64,000 nt of DNA from Chondrosia reniformis. Its lineage: Eukaryota > Porifera > Demospongiae > Chondrillida > Chondrillidae. Numbering within the stretch: position 1 is the first letter of the stretch; every line of letters starts with the position of its first letter. Positions 42,507 through 54,776 of the stretch are shown piece after piece. The notes below the pieces were generated by a model. It did no database searches. It saw only the letters and a list, made by a program, of their open reading frames with translations, and was not told the origin of the DNA. The stretch lies in the NCBI GenBank assembly GCA_947172415.1, contig OX359192.1:2668501-2732500 (forward strand), in the 5' to 3' direction. The position numbers were made by a program, and so were the translations under genes.

Positions 42507-45500
42507 ATGTTTTATTGTTTAATTCAAATCCTGGTTCTCCTGGAAGCTGAGGTAGCTACCAACAAAGTGTCTCCAGCTATAGATCAACACCAAACCTTCT
42601 GGATAACTCAATCAACTCAACAGGGATGTGGTAACAGAACAATGTGTGACACCATTGACGGATATTATAATCGGAGTAAGTCCATCTTTTCAACCTCAAA
42701 TGCTACCTGGATCTTTTTGCAAGGTAATCATAATGTTTCTGGTGAAAGAAATAAACTTTTTGTCACTTCTGCCCAAAATGTGTCCTTTGAGTGTGAGTTT
42801 CCTGACTTATGCCAAATAGGCCTAGGCCCATATGGTGATATTATTATTGAGAATAGCAATCAAGTTGCACTATCACATTTAAACTTGGCAACTGATGTGA
42901 ACATCAGAAACACCTCAAATGTTACTATTTCTAAGGTAAACACCTCCCAATATAGAGTGAGAGTTCTTAATCCTACAGGATATCTGAATGTTGAGAGTAG
43001 CTATATAAAGCTAACCACAGATATTCTTTACTGTCCTTTTCCCTCAAGGAATGAGCTTTGTTGGTTGAATATGCACCTCCGAAATGTCACATCAAAGTGG
43101 CTATCACTAATGGTACACAGTTCAAGATATCCAAACAACATAAATGGGTACAACACAGTGGATGTACTCTTTGATAATATTACAGTCACCGGAATCAGCT
43201 CCAAATGGACTCTACAGGTAGGCACTTATCCGAACAGATCCTGTAATATAACTGTAACAAATAGTATCATTGCTGAATCAAGCTCGCTCTCCCTAACAGT
43301 TGATTACAATGTCTTCAAAGAACCTGATGAAGTTGTAGTTAACATTATAAAATGTCACTTTCTGGAAAGTGCATTTCAATATTATGAAAATACTTTGTAT
43401 ATGAAAGTAGGGATTCTTCCACAGATAACTTTAAGAGATTTATTATTTGATGGAGGTGCTGTAAATGCTAATGGGAAACTAAAAATAACAGATCCCACAG
43501 CAACACCAAAACAGTATCTTCGAAAAACTACAATTCATTTTCACAATTGCAGTTTCACCGGGCTATCTCTTTCAAAAAGAAAAGTGAAGAGATATGTCAT
43601 CCAGCTAAAGAATTTGTTATTTCCCTTTCTCCTTTCAAACTGCGACATAGTAAACAACTCAGCACCAGCTATTGATATTGAAAACAGTGTACTTTACTTG
43701 AAAGGTCAAAACAGAATAGAGGGAAATGTTTTTGATAATATTGGTAAGGTAACTGAATATGGAGATGGCAGTATTCGCATACGCTACAGTGGCACCTCAC
43801 ACATCTTCATAGAGGAAACATCACAGTTGATCATTGGCAATAACAGAGGATACTACCATGGTGGTATTATCTTTCATCCAATTCCTTACAAAAATTCAAC
43901 AGGATATCATAACACTTATGAAGAGTACATTCAGTGCATAAGAGATGAGAAGAAAGGATGTGACGGAGACTGCTTCTTTCAACTGGTCAATGAAAAGGGT
44001 CGACTCATTAATGATGATCAGTTAAATCATTTCAATGGATCCATCATATTTTACAATAACACAGCTAAAAATGCATCAGTTGGTGGACATCAGATATTTA
44101 ATGGCCACTTATTAAACTGCACACTCCAATTGGTCAATAACAGAATTAGAACAAACTTCAGTCTCCTTCATCAGCTCATACACATATCATACAATATGAG
44201 CACGTATTCATCATGGCAACCTAAAGATGTGACATCTCTTCCATACTATATTTGTCTCTGTGATGAATCTCAGCCAATGAATAGTTCATTATGGGATTGC
44301 GGTCAAAATACCACACTCTCACATTATCCAGGTCAAGGTATTGCTTTGAATGTTTCCTTAGTTGGTGATTTTGATCAATCTAAAAATGGATCACTATATG
44401 TTTATTCCAAGCAGCAAGATAAATCAGATGTACAAGTCTTTGTAGGAACATGTAGCGCTCTATCTTTAGACTATCTAACATCTGGTGGGATATTATCCAA
44501 AACAGATGTCATATTGCCATGGGGCTACAGAGTAAAAGACCTTTTCTTGACTCATAAGATCAACGTAAATGTCATTCAATGTCCTATAGGGTTCCAAGAT
44601 GTAAATGGATCCAAATGTGAGTGCAATGAATTTCTTAAATGGAAACATTTCAAATGTTACATTGATGATAGAAGTATTGTTTATCGGCAAAAAAAGAAGT
44701 ATTACTGGATTGGACTGAATGAAAACAAGCTAATAATTAGTAACAGCTGTCCTTCTTTCTTTTGTAATAATATTTTGCAAGATACAGGAGTGACCCTTGA
44801 TGACATTAAGTCTAATTCCAAAGTTCAGTGTAAAGATAATCGTGTGGGACTCATGTGCAGTGAGTGTAGAAGTGGCTACAGCTCAGGCTATGGGACATTT
44901 GTTTGCAAAATATGCAAAGGTCCCTGGTATATTCTACAAATCATCATATGGTTGTTAGCTGGATTGATCCTAGTAAGTGTTATATTTCTGTTCAACTTGA
45001 CCATTGTTCAAGGAGCCATCAATGGAATTAGCATTTACACAGACAGCATGTATCTCTATTATTACCTAATTATTAAACATACTGGTTTTGAATATAGCCA
45101 CATTACGAAATATTCTCCTTCTAATGGACTTGTATTCAATGCTTGCTTCTATGATGGCATGGATGAATTTGAAAAGAATATCTTTTGTTTCATCTTTCCA
45201 TCTTATCTACTACTTCTTGTGGTCTTCATTGTCATTGGAGCACATAAATTCAATCTCAGAATTTTCAAGGTGGAATTTATAGCCAAAAGAGCTGTCCCAG
45301 TACTTGCAACATTAATAGTTTTTACATACATAAGCTTTGTAGCAGTGGTTACAAAATCATTTTCGTTTTCTAGCATATTTACATTTGATCCTCAAACCAA
45401 CACTTACAATGAGGAGACAGTTTGGCTGTATCAACCTAGCCTGAAATACTTTCAAGGAAAACACATAGCATTAGGTGTCTTGTCAGCAGTAGTTGCAGTT

Positions 45501-46316
45501 ATTTATCTCATTCCTCTGATTATAATCACAGTTTTTGGGGATCTCCTGAGGAGGAATTGTATTCGTAGTTTGTGGTTCAGTCACTTTCTTGATGTATTCC
45601 ATGGAGCTTTTCGCTGGCCACTTGGTTTCTGGTTGGGAGTGAGGCTGCTTATTAGAGTGTTGCTACTAATACTAAAGTACTTCCTCACTTTTAGTTATTT
45701 CACTTCTACAGTCTTTATAATATTTTGCATTTTTTTCTTACTTGAGCAGCATATTGTAAAACCATACCACAAACGGTTCTATGAAACAAATGGTACAATA
45801 AAAAATAAAAAAAGGAAGCTTATCAGAGCAATTCAGTGGATTGTGAATCCAGTAAACAGTGATGGTCTTTTTATATTCAATATCATGGTGCTTAGTGCAC
45901 TTTTACTCAATTTTGATGCAAGCTGGAAGGATAATATACCGAGGTTAAATGCACTTTTAGTGACCTCTTATTCAGTTGCTTTAATTCAAACTAGTTTGAT
46001 TGTTGCACACCATGGATGGATTTACTTTCCTATTCCTGCATGCATTAAGAAGAAATGGATGAAAATTAAGGAATGCTTTAGGAAAAGAAGTGATGCATCC
46101 ATAGTTGAGGAATCAGTCACTACAATCACAGCAACAGAAGACTCCTCAAATCCCTTTCCATTCAGTCACATTCACAACCTCACAGCAGGTGTACCACAAG
46201 AGGATGATAATGAGGAAGATAGTTCATGTACAGTGTCATCTGAAGAGAGTGACTACAACAGTGATACAGGACCTGCAGCTGGAGAACCGCTTCTTGAAGT
46301 AGCCAGTCAAAAGTAG
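42507..46316 (+). CDS. Intronless receptor-like protein: beta-helix-like ectodomain, Cys-rich neck, about 8 membrane segments
   Basis: One open frame of 1269 codons from ATG 42507 (the TTG upstream adds four residues and is not a normal start). A hydrophobic signal peptide (MFYCLIQILVLLEA) leads. Residues about 30-700 are Asn/Ser/Thr-rich with many N-glycosylation sequons and repeated short beta-strand phrases (VALSHLNLATDVNIRN, VTISKVNTSQYRVRV) suggestive of a parallel beta-helix. A Cys-rich neck follows: CPIGFQDVNGSKCECN and GLMCSECRSGYSSGYG (about residue 783). About eight hydrophobic segments run from residue 806 (WYILQIIIWLLAGLILVSV) to about 1172. The tail is acidic and Ser-rich (EEDSSCTVSSEESDYNSD). 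I do not recognise a named family. The layout recalls large families of uncharacterised sponge and protist surface proteins. A polyadenylation signal aataaa lies near 46634. Confidence 0.85.
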   Translation: MFYCLIQILVLLEAEVATNKVSPAIDQHQTFWITQSTQQGCGNRTMCDTIDGYYNRSKSIFSTSNATWIFLQGNHNVSGERNKLFVTSAQNVSFECEFPDLCQIGLGPYGDIIIENSNQVALSHLNLATDVNIRNTSNVTISKVNTSQYRVRVLNPTGYLNVESSYIKLTTDILYCPFPSRNELCWLNMHLRNVTSKWLSLMVHSSRYPNNINGYNTVDVLFDNITVTGISSKWTLQVGTYPNRSCNITVTNSIIAESSSLSLTVDYNVFKEPDEVVVNIIKCHFLESAFQYYENTLYMKVGILPQITLRDLLFDGGAVNANGKLKITDPTATPKQYLRKTTIHFHNCSFTGLSLSKRKVKRYVIQLKNLLFPFLLSNCDIVNNSAPAIDIENSVLYLKGQNRIEGNVFDNIGKVTEYGDGSIRIRYSGTSHIFIEETSQLIIGNNRGYYHGGIIFHPIPYKNSTGYHNTYEEYIQCIRDEKKGCDGDCFFQLVNEKGRLINDDQLNHFNGSIIFYNNTAKNASVGGHQIFNGHLLNCTLQLVNNRIRTNFSLLHQLIHISYNMSTYSSWQPKDVTSLPYYICLCDESQPMNSSLWDCGQNTTLSHYPGQGIALNVSLVGDFDQSKNGSLYVYSKQQDKSDVQVFVGTCSALSLDYLTSGGILSKTDVILPWGYRVKDLFLTHKINVNVIQCPIGFQDVNGSKCECNEFLKWKHFKCYIDDRSIVYRQKKKYYWIGLNENKLIISNSCPSFFCNNILQDTGVTLDDIKSNSKVQCKDNRVGLMCSECRSGYSSGYGTFVCKICKGPWYILQIIIWLLAGLILVSVIFLFNLTIVQGAINGISIYTDSMYLYYYLIIKHTGFEYSHITKYSPSNGLVFNACFYDGMDEFEKNIFCFIFPSYLLLLVVFIVIGAHKFNLRIFKVEFIAKRAVPVLATLIVFTYISFVAVVTKSFSFSSIFTFDPQTNTYNEETVWLYQPSLKYFQGKHIALGVLSAVVAVIYLIPLIIITVFGDLLRRNCIRSLWFSHFLDVFHGAFRWPLGFWLGVRLLIRVLLLILKYFLTFSYFTSTVFIIFCIFFLLEQHIVKPYHKRFYETNGTIKNKKRKLIRAIQWIVNPVNSDGLFIFNIMVLSALLLNFDASWKDNIPRLNALLVTSYSVALIQTSLIVAHHGWIYFPIPACIKKKWMKIKECFRKRSDASIVEESVTTITATEDSSNPFPFSHIHNLTAGVPQEDDNEEDSSCTVSSEESDYNSDTGPAAGEPLLEVASQK

Positions 46317-46319
46317 ATT

Positions 46320-47240
46320 GATGCAACTTACATTTGTAGCCAGCTTTAACAATGTGTGAAATGCTCCTAACATTCAAAGTGCACAAAAACCTTTAAATTG
46401 ATTAAATATATAGAATATAGTGTGTGCATGTGTGTTTCCATTTTCACAAACTATTGTAAGTATAAACATAATTATTGATGAAATTATACATATGTATGTA
46501 TGTATTCCGTATAGTGTTTGTTCTATAAATGTGCAGAAGTATAACATAAGTATGTAATTTTATAGAGTCCTGGACCATTAGATCTTATATATATAACTTT
46601 CATTCGAAGTTTATATTGTATCATGCATTTACCAATAAAAATACTAAATCTTTTGATAACTAATCAGTTGTCTTCTTCTTAATATTGCATACGAATTGTA
46701 TATGCATGCATCCTGTTTCTTCATCCAAAGCTCTCTCCAGGTTTAGTTCCCCTATAGGCTTTTTTACAGAATAGGCAGAGCATGCATGTAGGAAAATGGT
46801 GTATTAGATTTTTCATGCATATACACGTTTAAGCATACGTACGTATGCGTATAGCTGGCATTTAAAATTCAATATATGCGTTTCAATTATATAATAGAGT
46901 ACTCCAAGTGAAAATAAGCATTGGAAACTCATGAATGCCTAATCATTAGCACCTACGTACCTATACACACACATGTACATTTAAAAGAATATACTATCAC
47001 CAGCCATTTTTGCTGCCCTGAATGTATATATAGCATGGTGTAGTATAATATGATATATACTTAGCTGTTATATGTATGAAAATAAAAAAATAGAAAAATA
47101 AATGTCAAGTAAAAATGCTAGAGCAGAAGTATATGAAACAACAGTACGTCAATGTACAAAAGAGGATTCTGGGTCTATGTAGTGAAGGTGAAGGTATAGG
47201 AATAATAAGCAGCTAGTATTACCGGTTTCTTTATAATTTC
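46320..47240. other. Intergenic, no gene; holds one copy of repeat family C
   Basis: AT-rich sequence between the convergent 3' ends of the multi-membrane protein gene and the first Rab-like gene. The 90-bp family C repeat lies at about 46735-46815. Nothing else is supported. Confidence 0.6.
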
Positions 47241-47242
47241 AT

Positions 47243-49779
47243 TCATGAACAGCTCTTTTCATGGCACCCTTTATGTCTCTTTTTCTTAGACACTGGAGTA
47301 GTAAAGGTATTCATGACAAAACCACTCGGCTTTTCCTCTTCCCAGCTTTCATGATTTAAACTTGATGAAAATTGGTCAGCTATATATTGAGATATGTTAA
47401 CAACAATAATGAAGTTACTGCACATACGTATATAGTCTAGACTTCAATCAAGTTTTACTGTATTTTGACAATATAATATCTCCCTCATACCAAGCAATTC
47501 CACAAACTCCTTTAAATTCTTTCCGGTCTTTGCACTTGTTTCAAAGCAAAGTATTTCACATTGTCTTTTCTCACCCTCCTCCTGAACAACACTCTTTAAC
47601 TCTGTAAAAGCTACCTGAACATAGGAGGCAAATTATACATACTAAACTTGTCAATCTCTACTATGAAAAATGCATATAATCAAACCTTATGTTCTTTTTC
47701 AGGAATATCAGCTTTATTTCCTAATACCACCAACAGTGGTATCTCACTATCCCCAACATTACTTATAAATTCATCAATCCATGAAGGCCACATCTTTTCA
47801 TTCTTACATGTTTCTTGAAAGATGCTTTCAAAGCTTGCCTTCATAGGTAGCAAATGAAAAAGGTATACAAATATTTGTATGATTTTCTATATACATATAC
47901 ATGTACGTATATACATACATATAAAATCTAAATTACCGTACAGCTGAAACTTTTGGCAGGAATAAAATTTGGCAGATTGTTCAAATTTGGGCATTTGGCG
48001 GATTTTATTGACAAGACAGTTGATGTCTCATCACTTGACTCTGGATTTTACCCACCCACTCATGTCTCCTGAGGAGCACGTTGAGCAGAGGGTGGAATCA
48101 AAGTTCACTTGATGGGAACCAGAGTCTCCCTCTAGCCACTCAAAGAGGTAGTGAAGCCAGAGGCAGCTGTTTCGTCCTCATCAGTATATGGTATACGATG
48201 GAAGTTTTTGAGTAGCCAGTCTGCTAAAAAGTACTCCCAAAAGCTAAAAAGCTTGTGCTTTCCTTATTAGTAGATGACGGATACAGCCAAAGTGGCTGAT
48301 CACTAAATATGAAACTTAAAACTCAAAACTTCCATCATATACCATACTGATGAGTCCTAATAAGGACAAAACAGCTGTTTCTGGCGCGATGCTCAAGGAA
48401 CCAAAGTTCACTTGATGGTAACCAGAGTCTCCCCTTAGCCACACAAAGAGGTGGTAAAGCGCTCCTCAGGAGATATGAATGGGTGGGGTAAAATCCACAG
48501 TCAAATGATGATTAGACATCACAGCTTTAAGATCGGCTTCGAATCTTAAAGTCCCCTATTTTAAAGTTGTTCCTTATTTGGTATAGTTTGGCAGTTTAAA
48601 TATTGGCTGATTGCTTTCAAATCTGCCAATCTGCCAAAACAATTTGCCGCCAAAATTCTGGCCATATGGTATAAGGAGCACATGCTTATATACATAGATT
48701 TTGGCACATGTAGGACAGTCACTGGACAATTCATCCAAACCAAAAGACAAAATAAATGACTGTGGTATTTGGATTTCCAGCTGATGGACCTGCAAACATC
48801 AGCGTATTAAAATTATTCACATGTTACGTGTAGTATATTGGCATGTAGTACAACTCGGCTGTCAGTGCAGGTGTATACATACCCTTTTACCAATGTCATA
48901 GACTAATACTGCTACCTTTGCTCTCCTATAAAATTGTTTTGTAAGTGAACGAAACTGCAGTAAAAAAGATTATTATTTCAAGTTATAAGTTAAAATTTAA
49001 CACTGCCATCAGTAATGCAAAAATATATATGTAAAGGTGGGTTTCCAATTTGACTACTTACCCTCTCAGATCCACACGTATCCCATAAACTAAAAGTCAC
49101 AAAACCACTGTCTCTTTTCACTCTTATTTCACCAACTGGTCTAAAGAGCAAGTTTAATTGATTAGCATACACAAGAAACAATAGTTTTGAATAAATTGTA
49201 CTAACATTTCTGATGGAGCAAGGGTTGCACATTGAGTACGGTCATCAGTTGTCACTTTACTGTGAAGATAGGCAATTATACTTGATTTTCCTACTCCCGC
49301 ATCCTAATATATAAATTAATAAAAACACACTTACTTCACTGCATCGTGCTTACATAAGTCACTTATATAACATAAATTCATTTAGTGGCTACCGGACTAC
49401 ACCATGCTATGATATTTCAAACGTCGTTCAGTAAAATGCCTAATGGCGACTCGGAATTAATATTTTTCCTTTAAAATAGATTAAAGCCATATGGGAGTTC
49501 AGATTTTCGATTGAACTAACTTAAAAGAGCATTTATTTCAATTTCGATTGATACTTCAAGTTTTAATAAGCTTGTGCCATCTTTTAAATTTCTAGAATAC
49601 GTACAACTTCGATCACTGTTATTTCCCCTTACACTGCTTAGACACTGAAGCTAAATTGAGGTGCACGATTTAATAAGATACGTCGATGAAACATCACGAT
49701 TAGCTATACTTACACCAAGAAAAGTTACTTTAACTGGCTCATCCTTCTGATAACAATAGCTCAACCCTCTTGCAGCCAT
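47243..49779 (-). CDS. Rab-like small GTPase, paralog 1
   Basis: Seven exons: 49779-49714, 49303-49206, 49140-49062, 48954-48883, 47838-47686, 47614-47491, 47379-47243; they sum to 242 codons plus stop. G1 is GDAGVGKSS, G3 WDTCGSER, G4 GNKADIPE and G5 ETSAKTGKN. The catalytic Gln of the usual DTAGQE is Ser here and the Ala is Cys. The C-terminus is basic and ends CHEKSCS, possibly lipidated. Such proteins cycle between GTP and GDP at membranes to steer vesicle traffic; the specific pathway is unknown. Introns 1-3 and 5-6 are short to moderate. The intron between 47839 and 48882 is about 1 kb and full of repeats. It is the first of three same-strand paralogs. Confidence 0.8.
48030..48510. repeat. 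Imperfect inverted repeat inside an intron of Rab-like paralog 1
   Basis: caaagttcacttgatgg(g/t)aaccagagtctcc occurs twice (about 48100 and 48403), with ctcctgaggagcacg and cgctcctcaggagat as outer complementary words, and catatact-gatga / tgatgag segments between. Part of the same repeat (accagagtcttcttgttgcc) lies in a CACTIN intron at about 59511. A degenerate foldback or retroelement tail. Confidence 0.5.
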
Positions 49780-50052
49780 TTTCTTTGGACTGTGTATCAA
49801 ATGCGTCCAATTCGTATACTTGTGTAGGAGTACCCATACGTGGTACCTGCCCAACCTGGTACACCCATGTACATATCTTACTACTAACTATTCCATATTT
49901 TTGTGTATTTGCATAGTATACCAATTTCAGTTATGATTCTAAAATAATGCGCATGCATAATAACAACAGCATATTCACATTAACATTCAACATCTGATCA
50001 TTTTCTACAAAACGTCATTACATATGTAAAAAAAATTGTTGATGGCATGATT

Positions 50053-51743
50053 TTAGCACCAGGCCTCAAATTTTGCACGCAGTGAGGAAAATCTGCTTCT
50101 CTGATTTCTGTTTACATTGTCATCTAATCTAAATGGCTGACTCAGTTCACTTTGTGTAAATAACCGCTGAGTTTGATTCTCAGGAAATGCTTCGGCTTAT
50201 AAAAATGAGAAAGTGGCAGTCAATGAAGCACAAAGAAAACATTTACACTCACAATATAAACATTTATGGACTTACCAATTTCTAACATAAGGCTGTCAAG
50301 GTTTTGACCAGTTACAGCACTAACTTCTTTGAACAATATTCTAACATCCTTAACAAGGAGATGGTGGCCTTCCAGAAATTGCTTTAATTCTTTGCCTTTC
50401 TCAATGTCAACCTGATTTTAGTGCAGACATAAAAGCATTCATACACTTCTTGAGAATTGCACTGAACAACCATAAAAATTAAAAATGGATTCATTTTAAT
50501 CTTTCTGACCTTACCAGCTGCCAAAAGTAACATAAAGGACACATACATGTGTGATTTATAGTGCAATAAAACTATAAACCTCTTTCTCCTCTTGAAGATC
50601 AGCTTTGTTTCCCAAGAAAACCATAACTTTGAGGTCATCTAAATCCACATTGAGAAGAAGCTCATCAATCCAGCTAACATATCCTCTTTGCCCCTTTACA
50701 ATACTAAGGAAGGATTGCTAAAGGAGACAATTGTACATATATACTAATCAAGACATTATGCGAATACCTAGACAACCAACTAACCAGATTAGTCACATCA
50801 TAAACAATAATAGCAACTTGGGCGCTTCTGAAGTATGACTTTAATAAGGATCTGTACTAAAAATTGAGCAGATATTTGCATACAGTGAGTAAGTAATTTA
50901 TTTATTGTTTACTGACCTACATACAGAGGCCAGCAGGTACACAACTAATAGTAATGGCCTACTGTGATGAAGACCTAAGCAGTGTTGTGAATAAAATGAC
51001 ACAAACAAACTAAATGGAAGTGAAAGTCAAAATGGCTTCAAAAAACTAAATTTTAGAAAACAGAATCTTTTAGGGCTGCATTTAAACATTAAATCCTTAG
51101 TACTTAATATCTACTTACTAATGTTACCATCGTGGAATAATGACAGTCAGTGTACAAAAAACAATGTGTGGGTGGAAGGAAGGGTCCATGATAACTATAG
51201 GAGTTAGATTATATAAATGAATTAATTAGCTCTGAAGCACACAAGAAACTATTTTGAGCTTAAATGTTGTCCATTGGTATTCAGAAATTCAATTGACACT
51301 AAATTAGCTACTTGTTCCATTCCTGGTGTATCCCATAATTGAAAATTCCATCTTCCTTTTTCCTTCTCGATCTCCAATTCATGAAAACAGGGACTAAAAA
51401 TCACCAAATGGACAAATGCATCAGTAATTTGGACAAGGCATTCCACCGGTCAATGATAGACATATATAAGCTGAACACGTGCCTTAAATTATGTTCTTTT
51501 TGGGGTGAGCCAATCTTTACCTTCTCCTGGTAGGCTAAATATCGCGCTATACTAGTTTTCCCAACATTAGCGTTCTGCTAGATGAAAAGGAAATGCGCGC
51601 TAGTGGATAACATTAAATGTTAGTTCAACTGGTACACTTACCCCTATCAGGATACATTTTAATGCCAGTTTCTTCATTTCCAGAAAACTTCTAGCTGGTG
51701 GTAGAGCAGCAGCGCAACTGAGATCTTGTTGATTGCCGGCCAT
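50053..51743 (-). CDS. Rab-like small GTPase, paralog 2
   Basis: Exons: 51743-51642, 51574 to an uncertain donor (51521 or about 51447), 51393-51312, 50856-50785, 50717-50580, 50411-50276, 50195-50053. G1 is GNANVGKTS, G3 WDTPGMEQ, G4 GNKADLQE and G5 EVSAVTGQN. The catalytic Gln is replaced by Met, and the P-loop glycines equivalent to Ras 12 and 13 are Ala and Asn. The C-terminus ends in FEAWC, a single terminal cysteine. The switch I exon boundary is unclear: exon 3 needs phase 2, while the best donor (gtaaag at 51520) gives phase 0, so a weak donor or an alternative exon must be used. Intron positions after exon 3 match paralog 3. Divergence of nucleotide-binding residues suggests altered GTPase behaviour. 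Confidence 0.72.
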
Positions 51744-51749
51744 GTTAAT

Positions 51750-53540
51750 TTGGAATGTTTAGATAGTGTCTGCGTGCAAGTTAAACTTACCACGGACACT
51801 AGCTACCGCTAGTATACGGGAAGAACTAAAAGTGTGGTGGCTACACAGGAGGGCATTCAACCGAGCATTTAACAGACAGGAGTTAGTCTAAATCGTAATT
51901 ACCTTTATATAGCTGAGAGGATCTTTACGGACATACGTACACGCATACTAACACAGGGTTATCTACGCAAGCATGCATTTTCTTAAAATATAGTCCACAT
52001 GCATGCAGGACTATATATACAGAATGTACTGCCAACAACTTTAAGCTTTCAGCCACGTGGTTATTACAGCTGAAATTTTGGACTTCATATATTTTCTGAA
52101 TATTTTATACGTATATCATTTTTGTAGGTGTTTATTGTTATTACAGACGTGCCAACCATACGAATTCTTCCGTATTTTTACGGATTTTAATTATACTGAA
52201 AATATTCAATTTATACTGATTTGCCTTAGTGTTCATACTGATGGGTGCTTTAATGGGTTGGTAGCTCTGTTATTAAGTCCATCCAGTATTCACTAGACAG
52301 CTAGAATTTTATTTTCTGTTTCAGTTGTGGGACCAAAATATGTTTTGAAACACAACAGAATAATGCTTCCTCCACCCCTGCATGTCACCTATAAAACATG
52401 CATGGAAGTTGTGTTTTACTTGCATGATTGAAGGCTATAGTGGTAAATTGAAGATTCATATAGGTTAACGTCTACTCGACAGATGGAACTGTCTGTTGTT
52501 ATATGGTGTTGCCTCACAATAGAGTAGTCTCACAACAGTATAAGTTTTATGCAGTCAGGGAACAGCTACCTCTCTATAGAGGACAATCAATTACTTAAAT
52601 AGCTAACTCAGCTAACTCAGCCTAGTCCTCGAAAATTGAACCTTGTTAATATATAGACTGGGGAGGCCTTTAGCTATTGGCTATATATTTCTAGGAGCAC
52701 ATGTATAGACAATAATAAATTATGGTTGAAAATATTGGTTACTTAGGGCTGATATAAGAATCATGAGAGTTGGAAAGGTTTTTATAATTGAAATGAATGA
52801 TCTAAATGTCCAGGGAAACAATAGATACCAAATTTCAGGAAATGCAAGTGGGTATAGTATATATACATAGAAAAGTACTTTAAATCATGCAGATTAAGCT
52901 CAATACTGTGAAATGGGCTGTGGCTGTCTTGGCATCAGCAGGAAGTGATCTCCAGATGGCGTTCCGTTGTTTCAGTAGGTGTATGTATATTCCTCCCCAT
53001 GTTGGTTTTAACAGGAGGGAAGTTAAAGTCAGATCAATACACTCTTCTTTTATGTAGCACTGGTGGGTGGGATATTTAAACATATAGACTATATACGTCT
53101 ACGTATAGATCGAAATATAAGGCGGTTTTATGACCTTGACAGATTTGTGGATACATGAGCAAAGTGGAAACTCCTTCTGAATTCCAAAAAATATTCCAAT
53201 TCAAAATTGAAACTAACTTGTAACAAACAGCAAATATTGGAAAGTATGGACACAAAAGCAATGGAATAGTTGTCAACTCAAATGGCTTTTAAAAATGCAT
53301 GTCAACTACAAAAGGTTGGTTATCATTTGCATCTATATTCCTCTTGGTATGCATAGTATGTTTCTTTGGTCGGATGGGGGCCATCTTGTTATGCAATGTG
53401 ATTATCCACAAAAGTTCTTATTCAACTCAATCACTGTATTACATTGCATTGCATGAATTTGCATATGTAAATATATACATATGTATTTAAAATTAGTTTG
53501 TATTTACAGCAACAAATATAAAGTATATAGTTTTCCCATT
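51750..53540. other. Intergenic stretch without a supported gene
   Basis: Between Rab-like paralogs 2 and 3. Mostly AT-rich. A minus-strand phrase near 52910-52990 (RNAIWRSLPADAKTATAHF) resembles the end of LINE ORF2 proteins and may be a small retroelement scrap. No other feature. Confidence 0.45.
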
Positions 53541-53542
53541 TT

Positions 53543-54776
53543 TTAACAACTACAAATTTTAGAGGAAAAATGCTGGCTATTATTTGCCATGGTTGGTCTA
53601 AGTACCTCTTGATTTACAACGTCACTTCTTTCAGAAACACCTTCAGATCCTTTGAAGAGAAGTAATTTTGCTATATGTACAAAGGAAAAATACCTAATAC
53701 TGCATTATAAAAGGTTGCATGTGGCAATTACAACAAAAAAACTGTAGTAATTTTCATATTGATTGTGATTTTCAAATTACCAATTTCCTCCATTAGATTA
53801 TCAAGATTAAAACCAGTTCTGGCACCGACTTCTTTGAAAATAATTTGACAGGTATATTCCTTAAATTTGGGGTCAGTTTTCAACATATCACACAGTGATT
53901 TTCCCTTTTCAGATAGAACCTAATATTTAATATACAGATGAAAAATGATCATGCAGTACACAAGCAAGACGTAATATACTGCATAAGCCCACACTTCTCT
54001 TTTCTCTTCTAAATCAGCTTTATTTCCAAGAATGACCAAAACTTTAAGATCAGTTGCTTCCACATTATATAACAACTCGTCAATCCAACTTATAGTTTCC
54101 CTTCCATAAATTGACCTGTACCCAGTGACTATATGCTTGAAGCTTTCCTGTGAATAACAAATAAAGTACTAACTGTTCCTCATGCAGGACTAAACTTAGA
54201 GGTAAGCTAAATTTTATAATATTCCCAAGACTTACTAAATTTGATATGTCGTAAACAACAAACGCAACTCCAGCTTTTCGAAAATAATTTCTAGCAACCC
54301 CTCGATACTATATGTACATAAAATAATATACTCATAAGCTGTAATATTATTAATAAATAAGTAGCTACCTGTTCAGTCCCAGCAGTATCCCACAGATAGA
54401 ATTTCCACAACACTTCATTAATAGGAACATCAATTTTGACAACAGCGACACTAAATATAGGAATTAAGAGAGAATACTAAAGACTAGACACAATTACGTA
54501 TACGGAAACTTAGGTCCTGTAATGCCCCAGTGAATGTGAGCTTACCCAACAGTTGTCATCTTCTCTCCACTGTCTTTCTCTTTAAATGCTAAGTATCGAG
54601 AAATGCTTGTCTTACCAACACCACTGTCCTATACGTTGATATTAAATTTATGGCAGTTAAATTAATTCTCATAAACCATAATATCTATGCCAAAAACCTA
54701 CTCCAATAATTATTGCTTTTACATCTTTTGTATATAAAGTCACTTCGGTTGCACTTGTAGTACCGTCGTCATCCAT
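53543..54776 (-). CDS. Rab-like small GTPase, paralog 3
   Basis: Seven exons: 54776-54702, 54628-54546, 54450-54369, 54307-54236, 54147-53995, 53919-53781, 53670-53543; they sum to 243 codons plus stop. G1 is GDSGVGKTS (the usual Rab form), G3 WDTAGTEQ, G4 GNKADLEE and G5 EVGARTGFN. The protein ends ICSC, a CXC motif typical of doubly geranylgeranylated Rabs, so membrane attachment is expected. The catalytic Gln of DTAGQE is Thr. Exon lengths 72 and 153 (exons 4 and 5) are identical to paralog 1, and exon 3 (82) and exon 4 (72) match paralog 2, showing tandem duplication from a single intron-containing ancestor. A segment ISWIDELLYNVEATDL before G4 is shared by all three and is longer than in typical Rabs. 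Confidence 0.82.
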
